A stretch of 7,325 nt of DNA, from contig CABSFY010000096.1 in the NCBI GenBank assembly GCA_902477055.1, positions 1-7,325 of the forward strand, given 5' to 3'. A program made the translations under genes and the position numbers. This document shows, piece by piece, positions 1 through 7,287 of this stretch (position 1 is the first letter of the stretch; every line of letters starts with the position of its first letter). The stretch is from an uncultured Eubacteriales bacterium (GTDB taxonomy: Bacteria; Bacillota; Clostridia; Oscillospirales; Oscillospiraceae). Under the pieces are notes generated by a model that searched no databases, was not told the DNA's origin, and worked only from the letters and a program-made list of their open reading frames with translations.

Positions 1-3000
1 TTGCTGGAGGAGCTGTGGTGCAAGGCGTTTTCCTATCGTGAGCCGCTGGACGGTATCGAATACCGCGACGGGAAATACCCCGCAGACGACCACGGCGGCG
101 ACTGGAAACCCTATGACCGCGAAAAGCAGTACTGGGGCGGCCGGGATACCTATATCTGGTTTCGCCACCGCTTTACCGTCCCGCAGGAGCTGGACGGGAA
201 AATTTTGTGGTATTCCGTTGAGGCGGGGGACAGCGGATACTGGCAGTGGGCCAATCCGCAGATGTGCCTGTACTTAAACGGACAGTGCATCGCGGGCATG
301 GACTCGAACCACCGCGATGTGGAATTCACCCAATGTGCCGAGTGCGGCAAGGAATATGAGGTCTATATCAGCGGCTACACCGACACGGTGTATTATGAGC
401 GCCCGGTTTGCTTCCGACCGTTTCTGGCGGCAGTTGACAGCGAGGTGCTGGCGCTGTATTATGATCTTAAAGTGGCCTATGACGCGGCGCATGAGATGGA
501 TACGGACGATATGGCGCGGGTCGATCTGATCGGCCATGTGAACGCCGCGTGTAATCTGCTCGATCTGACGGGGGACCGCGAAAGCCTGCTGCGCTCCGTG
601 CAGACGGCCTCGGCCTATGTGCAGGAGCATATTTATACCGGCAATTCCGGCGGGAAAAAGCCCGTCATCGCTGCCGTCGGCAGCACGCACATTGATGTTG
701 CGTGGCTCTGGCGCTATGAGCAGACACGCGAAAAGGTTATCCGCTCCTTCGCTACGGCCATCCGCCTGATCGACAAATATCCGGAATATATTTTTATGTG
801 TTCGCAGCCGCAGTTGTACGAATTCGTCAAACAGGACGACCCGGCGCTCTACGCGGAGATCAAAAAACGCATCGCACAAGGCCGCTGGGAGGTCGAGGGC
901 GCGATGTGGATTGAGGCCGACACGAATCTGACCGGCGGCGAGTCGCTGGTGCGCCAGCTCCTGTTCGGCAAGCGGTTTTTCCGCGACGAATTCGGCAAAA
1001 ACTGCGAGGTGCTGTGGCTGCCGGACGTGTTCGGCTACAGCGCGGCCCTGCCGCAGATTCTCAAAAAAAGCGGCGTGCCGTATTTTATGACAACGAAGAT
1101 CTCCTGGAACGAGTTTAACAAGCTGCCCTACGACACCTTCTACTGGCGCGGCATCGACGGCTCCGAGGTCCTGTCGCATTTTATCGCGACGAAGGAAAAG
1201 GTGCAGGCCGAAAAGGACTGGATGACGACCTACAACGGTCAGCTCAACCCCAGCAGCGTCATGGGTGCGTGGCAGCGCTATCAGCAGAAGGACCTGAACC
1301 GCGAAATTCTCTGCTCCTTCGGCCACGGCGACGGCGGCGGCGGAACCTCGATGCAGATGGTCGAAAACGGCCGCCGCATTGCCAAGGGCCTGCCCGGCGT
1401 GCCGGACCTCAAATTCTCCGGCGTGCAGGAATATTACCACCGGCTGGAGCGCGACCTCGACGGAAAGACGCGCGTGCCGCACTGGGACGGCGAGCTGTAT
1501 TTTGAATACCATCGCGGCACATATACCTCCGTTGCCGGTATTAAGCGCCGAAACCGGAAAAACGAGATTCGGATGCACGACGCAGAGAATCTCTCCGTCC
1601 TGTCCGGGCAGCTGCTGCACGACCTCGGTCCGGCCTACCCGGCGCAGCCGCTGCATGAGGCGTGGAAGCTGCTGCTGCTGAATCAGTTCCACGATGTTAT
1701 CCCCGGCTCGTCCATTGCGCCGGTCTATGAGGACGCGTATGCGCACCATGCCGTCGTCGAGCAGACGGCGCAGACGGCGATTGAGGCGGCAGTGGCCGCA
1801 CTGGCTGCAAGGCTGGACACGACGGGTATCGCGGTGTTCAATACGCTGTCGTTTCCGCGCGGCGGCGAGGTTTCCGTTCCTTGGAACGGAGCGGAGAACG
1901 TTGCCGTGCAGACCGGCGAACGGCTGTTGCCCGCCGTGGTCGCGGACGGAACGCTTACCTTCCATGCCGAGGACGTCCCGGCCAAGGGCTACGCCGTTTT
2001 CAAGGTCATTCCTGCCGAACCGGTGCGTTTGCCGGAATACACGGAAACGCATTGCCTCGAAAATGCGGCCTATCGCATTGAATTCGACGAAAACTACAAC
2101 ATTTCCCGCGTTTTCTGCAAGAAAGCCGGACGGGAGATGCTTTCCCCCGGTACGCTGGCGGCGCGGCTGGTCGCCTTTGAGGACCGGCCTCGCGTGGACG
2201 ACGCGTGGAACCTGATGGCGTACTATGAGGAAAAATTTGAGTACATTGACAACGTGCAGTCCGCGCGTATTGTCGCGCATAACGCCCTGCGGACGGTCCT
2301 GCGCGTGGAGCGCCGGTTCCGCGATAGCACGCTGTGCTTTGACTATAGCCTGCCCGCCGGGAACGACGGCCTGACCATCTCCGGCGACATCGACTGGAAG
2401 GAAACGCACGTCATGCTCAAAATGGACTTCCCGACGGAGGTCAACACGACAAAGGCGACGTTTGATATCCAGTTCGGCTCCATCGAGCGCCCAATTCATA
2501 AAAATACACTCTGGGACTACGCCCGCTTCGAGGTCTGCGCCCATAAATGGGTTGATCTGAGCGACAACGGCTTCGGCATCACGCTGCTCAACGACTGCAA
2601 ATACGGCTACGATGTGACGCGTGAGCATATCCGGCTGAGCATTCTGCGCTGCGGGACGTATCCCAATCCGCATCAGGACCAGTGCCGCCACGTATTTTCC
2701 TGCAAGCTGCTGGCGCATACCGGCCCGGTCGATCTTCCGGCGGTCAACGAGGCGGCCTACGCCTTCAATTACCCGCTGCACGCGCGGTATACGGCGGGCG
2801 GCGGTACGCTGCCGGGGCGCTTCAGCCTGATGCAGCTCGACCGAGCGAACATCATCATCGAAACGGTGAAAAAAGCGGAGGACTCCGATGCCGTCGTGAT
2901 CCGCGCCTATGAGTGCGCCAACTGCGCCTGCGATGCCGTATTGTCGCTCGGTTTTCCGGTGACTGCGGCGGCGGAAACGGACCTGATGGAGGGCGCACCG

Positions 3001-3078
3001 ACGGCGCTGCCGCTCGAAAACGGCCGCGTCCGACTGCACTTTGCGCCGTTTGAGATCAAAACGATCCTGCTCTCCTGA
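1..3078 (+). CDS. GH38 alpha-mannosidase (Ams1-like), probably 5'-partial
   Basis: Exo-acting, metal-dependent, retaining alpha-mannosidase that removes mannose from alpha-mannan oligosaccharides or N-glycans. Seen in the sequence: an N-terminal beta-rich domain (about residues 35-140, with LYLNG and GMDSNHRDV); the GH38 catalytic barrel from about 221, with metal ligands H230 and D232 in GSTHIDVAWLW; nucleophile D342 in WLPDVFGYS; GHGDGGGG at 441-448; a middle helical domain (about 494-580) with EYHRGTYTS and the last metal-ligand His H564 in NQFHDVIPGSS; then C-terminal beta domains to 1025. All key GH38 residues are present. Homologues of this type are about 1030-1050 residues and align to this protein a little before its first residue, so the TTG at base 1 is probably an internal Leu codon and roughly 10-20 codons lie upstream. 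No signal peptide is visible and relatives are cytoplasmic. It is followed 9 bases later by a regulator gene. The family is certain; linkage preference cannot be read from the sequence. Confidence 0.93.
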   Translation: MLEELWCKAFSYREPLDGIEYRDGKYPADDHGGDWKPYDREKQYWGGRDTYIWFRHRFTVPQELDGKILWYSVEAGDSGYWQWANPQMCLYLNGQCIAGMDSNHRDVEFTQCAECGKEYEVYISGYTDTVYYERPVCFRPFLAAVDSEVLALYYDLKVAYDAAHEMDTDDMARVDLIGHVNAACNLLDLTGDRESLLRSVQTASAYVQEHIYTGNSGGKKPVIAAVGSTHIDVAWLWRYEQTREKVIRSFATAIRLIDKYPEYIFMCSQPQLYEFVKQDDPALYAEIKKRIAQGRWEVEGAMWIEADTNLTGGESLVRQLLFGKRFFRDEFGKNCEVLWLPDVFGYSAALPQILKKSGVPYFMTTKISWNEFNKLPYDTFYWRGIDGSEVLSHFIATKEKVQAEKDWMTTYNGQLNPSSVMGAWQRYQQKDLNREILCSFGHGDGGGGTSMQMVENGRRIAKGLPGVPDLKFSGVQEYYHRLERDLDGKTRVPHWDGELYFEYHRGTYTSVAGIKRRNRKNEIRMHDAENLSVLSGQLLHDLGPAYPAQPLHEAWKLLLLNQFHDVIPGSSIAPVYEDAYAHHAVVEQTAQTAIEAAVAALAARLDTTGIAVFNTLSFPRGGEVSVPWNGAENVAVQTGERLLPAVVADGTLTFHAEDVPAKGYAVFKVIPAEPVRLPEYTETHCLENAAYRIEFDENYNISRVFCKKAGREMLSPGTLAARLVAFEDRPRVDDAWNLMAYYEEKFEYIDNVQSARIVAHNALRTVLRVERRFRDSTLCFDYSLPAGNDGLTISGDIDWKETHVMLKMDFPTEVNTTKATFDIQFGSIERPIHKNTLWDYARFEVCAHKWVDLSDNGFGITLLNDCKYGYDVTREHIRLSILRCGTYPNPHQDQCRHVFSCKLLAHTGPVDLPAVNEAAYAFNYPLHARYTAGGGTLPGRFSLMQLDRANIIIETVKKAEDSDAVVIRAYECANCACDAVLSLGFPVTAAAETDLMEGAPTALPLENGRVRLHFAPFEIKTILLS

Positions 3079-3080
3079 GG
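3077..3080 (+). promoter_or_regulatory. Ribosome binding site of the regulator gene, overlapping the mannosidase stop
   Basis: GAGG lies 7 bases before the ATG at 3088 and includes the last two bases of the TGA stop (3076-3078) of the mannosidase gene. This supports the ATG at 3088 as the regulator start and suggests translational coupling of the two genes. The match to the anti-Shine-Dalgarno sequence is only moderate. Confidence 0.6.
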
Positions 3081-3087
3081 CCGGCCG

Positions 3088-4170
3088 ATGAAAAAAGCTG
3101 CGATCTATCAGGTCATCTATCAGGAGCTGGTCAAGCAGATTCTGGCGGGGGAGTGGAGCGGCGGTGCGCTGCTGCCCACCGAGGCGGCGCTTGCTGCACA
3201 GTACGGTGTCAGCCGCATTACCTCGCGCCATGCCCTGACGCTGCTGGCCGATAACGGCTATATCCGCCGCACGCAGGGGAAGGGCTCCATTGTTGTGGAG
3301 GAAAAGCGCAAAACGCCGATACTCGGCCTCGCGCTGACCGGCTTCGACGCGCTGTTCGGCACGGACTTCATCAAGGGCGTATTCGGCGAGGCGGAGGAGC
3401 GGGGATACCTTGTCCTAATGCAGACCGGTTACACCACGCCGGAGCATGAGGGCCGCTGTCTGCGGCGCTTGCAGGCGGCGGGGGTCGAGGGCATCATCTC
3501 CGTTCCCATGTATGATTCGCTGCACTACGCCGACGAGCTGGAGCTGCTGACGCGGGAGATCCCGATGGTATTTGCCGACCGACGCGTCGTCGGAGTCAAT
3601 GTCCCGCTGGTCTGCACGGACAACAGTCAGAGTATGCAGCAGCTTTACCGCCACCTGCGGGCCTGCGGCTACCGGAGAATTGCCTTTATCTCCAGCCGCC
3701 CGGACTCCACGGCCGTCGCCGACCGGATGCGCGGCTATCAACAGGCGGCCGCGCCGGGTAGGGACGGGGGAAAACGGCTTATGCTCACGACGCTGCGCTC
3801 GCCGCTTCCCGGCATGGACAACGCCGACAGCCGTGCCTACGACATGGGGCAGATCGAGGACTTCCTGCTTCGCAACCGCGAGGTTGAGGCCGTCATTGCG
3901 CACACCTATAAAGTAGCGCTGCTCGTCCGCGAAACTGCCGAACGCATCGGTCTGCGCGTGCCGCAGGACCTTGCGATCGTCTGCTTTGACGCGCCGCGCG
4001 GCGTGGAGGGCGACCAGCCCTTTGCACACATCCGGCAGAACGAATATGAGATCGGCGCAAAAGCGGTCCAGCATCTGCTCGATGTCATCGGCGGACGGCC
4101 CGTGCCGGACACGACGTACGTCAGCGCTGTTTTTGTGGACGGAAGGAGCTATCTACAAAGAGAACCGTAA
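3088..4170 (+). CDS. GntR-type regulator with LacI-like sugar-binding domain (AraR-like)
   Basis: DNA-binding transcriptional regulator, probably a repressor released by a sugar. At 360 residues it is close to Bacillus subtilis AraR, which has the same domain order. The GntR winged helix-turn-helix covers about residues 5-70: LLPTEAALAAQYGVSRITSR (28-47) is the helix-turn-helix region and QGKGSIV (63-69) is the wing typical of the family. A periplasmic-binding-protein fold of LacI/Peripla_BP_3 type runs from about 76 to 355; FADRRVVG, CTDNSQS and YRRIAFISSRPDS match the conserved DR, DN and Ghr-I-A-F-I positions of LacI proteins. It sits between an alpha-mannosidase and a secreted mannanase-like protein, so the effector is probably mannose, a manno-oligosaccharide or a derivative (inference). 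No operator can be assigned here; it is likely upstream of base 1. Autoregulation is expected if the three genes share a promoter. Confidence 0.92.
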   Translation: MKKAAIYQVIYQELVKQILAGEWSGGALLPTEAALAAQYGVSRITSRHALTLLADNGYIRRTQGKGSIVVEEKRKTPILGLALTGFDALFGTDFIKGVFGEAEERGYLVLMQTGYTTPEHEGRCLRRLQAAGVEGIISVPMYDSLHYADELELLTREIPMVFADRRVVGVNVPLVCTDNSQSMQQLYRHLRACGYRRIAFISSRPDSTAVADRMRGYQQAAAPGRDGGKRLMLTTLRSPLPGMDNADSRAYDMGQIEDFLLRNREVEAVIAHTYKVALLVRETAERIGLRVPQDLAIVCFDAPRGVEGDQPFAHIRQNEYEIGAKAVQHLLDVIGGRPVPDTTYVSAVFVDGRSYLQREP

Positions 4171-4176
4171 CGATAT

Positions 4177-4181
4177 GGAGG
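4177..4181 (+). promoter_or_regulatory. Ribosome binding site deciding the start of the surface GH76 gene
   Basis: A perfect GGAGG ends 7 bases before the ATG at 4189 but only 1 base before the in-frame ATG at 4183. Spacing favours 4189, giving a protein that begins MKRIIAV, a normal signal-peptide start, rather than MKMKRII. Confidence 0.8.
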
Positions 4182-4188
4182 AATGAAA

Positions 4189-4257
4189 ATGAAACGTATC
4201 ATTGCTGTATTATTGGCGGCCGCGCTGCTGCTGGCCGTCGTGCCTGCGGCGTTTGCG
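4189..4257 (+). other. Signal peptide coding region
   Basis: Residues 1-23 have a short basic start (M-K-R), an uninterrupted hydrophobic core from I4 to V18, and Pro19 followed by Ala-Ala-Phe-Ala, giving a classical A-x-A signal peptidase I site with cleavage predicted after Ala23. There is no lipobox Cys at the site, so the mature protein is not a lipoprotein. Confidence 0.9.
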
Positions 4258-7197
4258 GCGACGCCGGAGCAGACGGTGCTGCCGGAGGGAAACGAGTTTT
4301 CCTTCCATAACGGCACCGGCTGGGGAAACGCGGGCCGCTGGTCGAGCGGCCGGAGCAACACCGAGGGCCTCTGGGCGCAGAGCGACGCGAAGGACGGCTC
4401 CGGCACGGCTGCTGCCTACGTGGGGCAGAAGCTGAACGGAAGCTGGAGCTTCAACGCGCAGCTCACGCCGCTTTCCTCCTCGAACGGCGACGGGCGCATC
4501 GTTAGCCGCGTGCAGCTGCTGGACCAGTATAAAAACCCCAAGGTCATCCTGACCTACGAATACATTTCCGGCACGAAGCAAACGGCGCTGAAATGGGAAA
4601 CCATCTCCTCGGCCAACGGCGGAAGCTGGCTGACGCTGTTCCAGCTCGATTGGACGAAGCTCGCAGACACGTCGCTCAATTTCCGCATTTCCAAATTCTC
4701 CTCCACCATGCTCACACTGGAGATCACCGGCAATCAGGGCTACCGCAAGACCATGACCTGCAATGTCCCGCAGGATGTGGTCAGCACGCTGTGCTACGGC
4801 GGACTGGCCGCAGAGCGCTCGACCGCGCGGTTTGGCAACGTTCGGCTTTCGGTCCCGGCGGCGGATGCGGATTTTACCGCCGCTGCGGAAACGGCCTATC
4901 AAAACCTGATGAAAAACTTTCTCATCGACGGTGAGGACCGCCTTAAGCCGGTCGTCTACGGCATGGTGTCGGGCGATGTGACGAACGCGGGCTATACCGT
5001 TAAAGTTTCGAGCGCAGGCGACTTCTGGGAAAGCGCCGTCGCACTCATGGCGATGGACACGTATGCAAAGTACCATGACAAGAGCTCGGAAGCGTATCAA
5101 AAGACCGCCGTGCGCATTGCCAACACGGTGAACTTCTTCGTCACGACCTACGGCGAGGCGAAGCTGACGACGGCGGGCGTTGCGCCGGTCAACCACGCGA
5201 TGGACGACTGCGGATGGAACGTCATGGCGCTGCTGCTCGGCTACAGGTACAATCTGGAGCTTGGGCGGACGAGCGAGGCGGCCACCTGTCTGAACTATGC
5301 GGAAAAGCTGTTCAACAACACCTTTGACCACTACTACGACGACCGGCTCGGCGGCGGTATGTGGTACAACAACGACCGCACGGAGAAATCCCTCTACGCC
5401 GCAACGCTGGCGATGGCGGGCTATGACCTGTGGAAAATCACGGCAAAGGAAGATATCCGCGAACGCTATCTGAAAATCTATGAGGGCGTGGAAAACAACC
5501 TCCGCCGCGCCGACGGCCTGTATTACATCCACATCAACAGCGAGGGCGTGGCCAGCAAGGATAACCCCTACGACATCTCCGAGGGCGGCTCCTGCACCTA
5601 CATCGGCGGCAATATGTGCATGGCGGTGCTGAACTATCGCCTCGGCAACGTCGATCAGGCGAAAACGACTGCCGAGGGCATCGCGTTGTTTGAAACAACC
5701 CGCAGCGGTGCGCTGCTCAACGACCGCGACGCGTGGAACAACACGTTTTTCCTCGGAATGTTCCAGCGCGAGCTGATGCAGACCGGTGTTGTCGATGCCC
5801 GCTACGCGGACATCCTGCGCACGACGGCCGTGAACATTCTGGCCAACGCGGTCTTTGACGACGGCTACTATTCCGCCGCTTGGGAAGGCCCGAAGGAGCC
5901 GCTCTCCAACGGCTACCCGAAGGACTACCCGATGGAGGCCCGCAACCGCTGGGGAACGCAGGTCAACCAGGGCGGCTACTTCATCGGCTCCACGCCGAAC
6001 CAGATCATGACCACCGCGACGACTATCCACGTCCTGTTTGCCGCTGCGGCAATGGCCGAGCAGCCCACCGTTCCGGCACTGGAAACGCTGAGCGTGGACG
6101 GCAAGACTCTCTGGCCCGTCTTTAACCCGGACATTACGACCTACCGTCTGCTTGAAGCCTCCGATGCCGCGCTGAAGCTGCATTGGACGCTTCCCGATGG
6201 CCAGACCGTCACCCTCAACGGTGAACAGCAGGAGGGAACGGAAGCGGCGCTGGATGCTGCGGTCAATAAGGCGGTACTGACCGTCAAGCCGGTAAACGGC
6301 GAAACGACGCGCACTTACACGCTCGTCATCCGCGAGGTCTGCGAGCATCCGGAAACGGAAACCGTGACCGTTCCGGCTACCTGCACCAAGCCCGGCAGCG
6401 AAACGACCGTCTGCAAGATCTGCGGCGTAGAGCTGAACCAAACGACCATTCCCGCCACCGGCCATCAGCACACCCGCGAGGATACCATTCCGGCGACCTG
6501 CGTTGCAGCGGGCAGCATTACCGTCGTCTGCACGGATTGCGGCGCGACCGTTTCCACGCAGATCATCCCGGCCACCGGCCATCACTTCACAGACGGCGTT
6601 TGCTCCGCCTGCGGCGAGCGGGAGCCGGAAAAGGGCTGCGACGGCGGCGCGGATTGCCCCAGCCATGCCTTCGGCGACCTTGACCGGACGCAATGGTATC
6701 ACACCGGCGTGGATTACTGCGTGGAGCACGGCCTTATGAACGGTATTGCACCCACCCGCTTCGACCCGGAGGGCAGCGTAACGCGGGCCATGCTCGTCAC
6801 GATCCTCTACCGTACGGAAGGAAAGCCTGCCGTGACCGGCAAGACCAACCCGTTCCATGACGTTCCCAACGGCGAATGGTACACCGATGCCGTCGTCTGG
6901 GCGGCGGCGCAGGGCATCGTCAACGGCGTGTCCGAAACGAGCTTTGCGCCGGACGACTCCATCACGCGTGAACAGATCGCAACGATCCTGTACCGCTACG
7001 CCAAGGGAGAGCCGCCGAAGATGAATGTGCTGGCGACCTTTGCGGATGTCGGCAGCGTCTCGGGCTACGCGCGGGACGCCGTGAACTGGGCCGTTGATCA
7101 GGGTATCATCAACGGCATGGACGGCCGCCTCGCCCCGATCGAGGGCGCGACCAGAGCGCAGATCGCCACCATTCTGGCACGGTTCTTAGCAAAATAA
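4189..7197 (+). CDS. S-layer-anchored GH76-like endo-alpha-1,6-mannanase, multidomain
   Basis: Secreted cell-surface enzyme predicted to cut the alpha-1,6-mannose backbone of mannans. Domains in order (1002 residues from ATG 4189): signal peptide 1-23, with Lys-Arg, a long Ala/Leu/Val core and an AFA cleavage site; a beta-rich, LamG/ConA-like module at about 24-227 with no confident family; a helical (alpha/alpha)6 domain at about 228-623 resembling GH76, with adjacent acids D339-D340 in MDDCGW, GGGMWYNN at 388-395 and CTYIGGN from 469, matching the family's DD-W, GGG-W and CTYNQG motifs; a cadherin-like beta-sandwich at about 630-717; Cys-rich repeats at 718-824; and three SLH domains at 828-1002 that bind the cell wall. 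There is no LPXTG motif, so anchoring is by SLH. It lies 18 bases after the regulator gene, in the same operon as a GH38 mannosidase, which supports a mannan role. GH76 was assigned by motif and fold pattern; the second Trp of the usual DDxxWW motif is Asn344. Another (alpha/alpha)6 glycosidase family is the main alternative. Confidence 0.8.
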   Translation: MKRIIAVLLAAALLLAVVPAAFAATPEQTVLPEGNEFSFHNGTGWGNAGRWSSGRSNTEGLWAQSDAKDGSGTAAAYVGQKLNGSWSFNAQLTPLSSSNGDGRIVSRVQLLDQYKNPKVILTYEYISGTKQTALKWETISSANGGSWLTLFQLDWTKLADTSLNFRISKFSSTMLTLEITGNQGYRKTMTCNVPQDVVSTLCYGGLAAERSTARFGNVRLSVPAADADFTAAAETAYQNLMKNFLIDGEDRLKPVVYGMVSGDVTNAGYTVKVSSAGDFWESAVALMAMDTYAKYHDKSSEAYQKTAVRIANTVNFFVTTYGEAKLTTAGVAPVNHAMDDCGWNVMALLLGYRYNLELGRTSEAATCLNYAEKLFNNTFDHYYDDRLGGGMWYNNDRTEKSLYAATLAMAGYDLWKITAKEDIRERYLKIYEGVENNLRRADGLYYIHINSEGVASKDNPYDISEGGSCTYIGGNMCMAVLNYRLGNVDQAKTTAEGIALFETTRSGALLNDRDAWNNTFFLGMFQRELMQTGVVDARYADILRTTAVNILANAVFDDGYYSAAWEGPKEPLSNGYPKDYPMEARNRWGTQVNQGGYFIGSTPNQIMTTATTIHVLFAAAAMAEQPTVPALETLSVDGKTLWPVFNPDITTYRLLEASDAALKLHWTLPDGQTVTLNGEQQEGTEAALDAAVNKAVLTVKPVNGETTRTYTLVIREVCEHPETETVTVPATCTKPGSETTVCKICGVELNQTTIPATGHQHTREDTIPATCVAAGSITVVCTDCGATVSTQIIPATGHHFTDGVCSACGEREPEKGCDGGADCPSHAFGDLDRTQWYHTGVDYCVEHGLMNGIAPTRFDPEGSVTRAMLVTILYRTEGKPAVTGKTNPFHDVPNGEWYTDAVVWAAAQGIVNGVSETSFAPDDSITREQIATILYRYAKGEPPKMNVLATFADVGSVSGYARDAVNWAVDQGIINGMDGRLAPIEGATRAQIATILARFLAK
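4258..4869 (+). other. Unassigned beta-rich N-terminal module of the GH76-like protein
   Basis: Residues 24-227 are rich in alternating hydrophobic/polar strands, Gly, Ser and aromatic residues (for example GWGNAGRW and TEGLW near the start) and end in FGNVRLSV, a typical last strand of LamG/ConA-like sandwiches. A carbohydrate-binding role is plausible from its position before a glycosidase domain, but I do not recognise a named family. Confidence 0.5.
6370..6582 (+). repeat. Two 32-residue Cys-rich protein repeats (PATC...CxxC...PATGH)
   Basis: Residues 728-759 and 767-798 are two copies of the same unit, 39 residues apart, with 17 of 32 positions identical. Each has PATC, a GS pair, CxxC (742/745 and 781/784) and a closing IPATGH. 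A shortened third copy follows with C805-x-x-C808, then C817 and C823. Units of this kind are common in surface proteins of Clostridia; they may form a zinc ribbon or a disulfide-stapled stalk. Confidence 0.85.
6670..7194 (+). repeat. Three SLH (S-layer homology) domains
   Basis: SLH units begin at about residues 828 (FGDLDRTQWYH), 889 (FHDVPNGEWY) and 951 (FADVGSVSGY). Each has the F-x-D-V/L opening, a G-(L/I)-(M/V)-N-G turn and a TR-containing helix: TRAM at 865, TREQ at 926 and TRAQ at 988. SLH triplets bind secondary cell wall polymer and place the protein on the surface of the Gram-positive wall. The fourth TRAE position is not Glu in any unit. Confidence 0.95.
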
Positions 7198-7210
7198 AAC
7201 AAATAGCAAC

Positions 7211-7237
7211 AATCCCCGGCGGGTTCCGCCGGGGATT
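7211..7237 (+). terminator. Hairpin after the operon, probable terminator
   Basis: A perfect 12-bp stem (AATCCCCGGCGG / CCGCCGGGGATT) with a GTT loop starts 14 bases after the stop codon at 7195-7197. The stem is very GC-rich, but only a short TTT follows it, so it is a weak intrinsic terminator by the U-tract rule. On the opposite strand a T-rich stretch follows within about 10 bases, so it might also stop transcription arriving from the right. Confidence 0.7.
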
Positions 7238-7287
7238 TCAGACTGTCAAAGAACTGCCCAACGAAAGGTTTCGGAGGGAGGAAAAGT

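Noticed and set aside
781..805. AT-rich stretch around AATATATTTTTATG, considered as an internal promoter.
   Set aside because: It encodes conserved mannosidase residues (EYIFMCSQPQ) and has no matching -35 element at suitable spacing.
1321..1345. GGC-rich run resembling a trinucleotide repeat.
   Set aside because: It encodes the conserved GHGDGGGG motif of GH38 enzymes, so it is selected protein sequence.
3079..3087. The palindrome GGCCGGCC in the gap between mannosidase and regulator, considered as an operator.
   Set aside because: It is only 8 bases, made of G and C in a GC-rich genome, and has no second half-site or promoter next to it.
274..3231. A 985-codon open frame on the - strand opposite the mannosidase and the start of the regulator.
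   Set aside because: Its translation is Arg/Ala/Val-rich with no recognisable domain, and it mirrors a gene with complete GH38 motifs. Long antisense frames are expected from GC-rich codon bias.
4175..4186. A tiny frame ATG-GAG-GAA-TGA overlapping the start of the GH76-like gene, considered as a leader peptide.
   Set aside because: Three codons only, its ATG overlaps the GGAGG itself, and no ribosome binding site precedes it.
4210..6858. An 882-codon open frame on the - strand opposite the GH76-like gene.
   Set aside because: Same explanation: no domain pattern, low-complexity Arg/Gly/Val/Ala composition, and a well-supported gene on the other strand.
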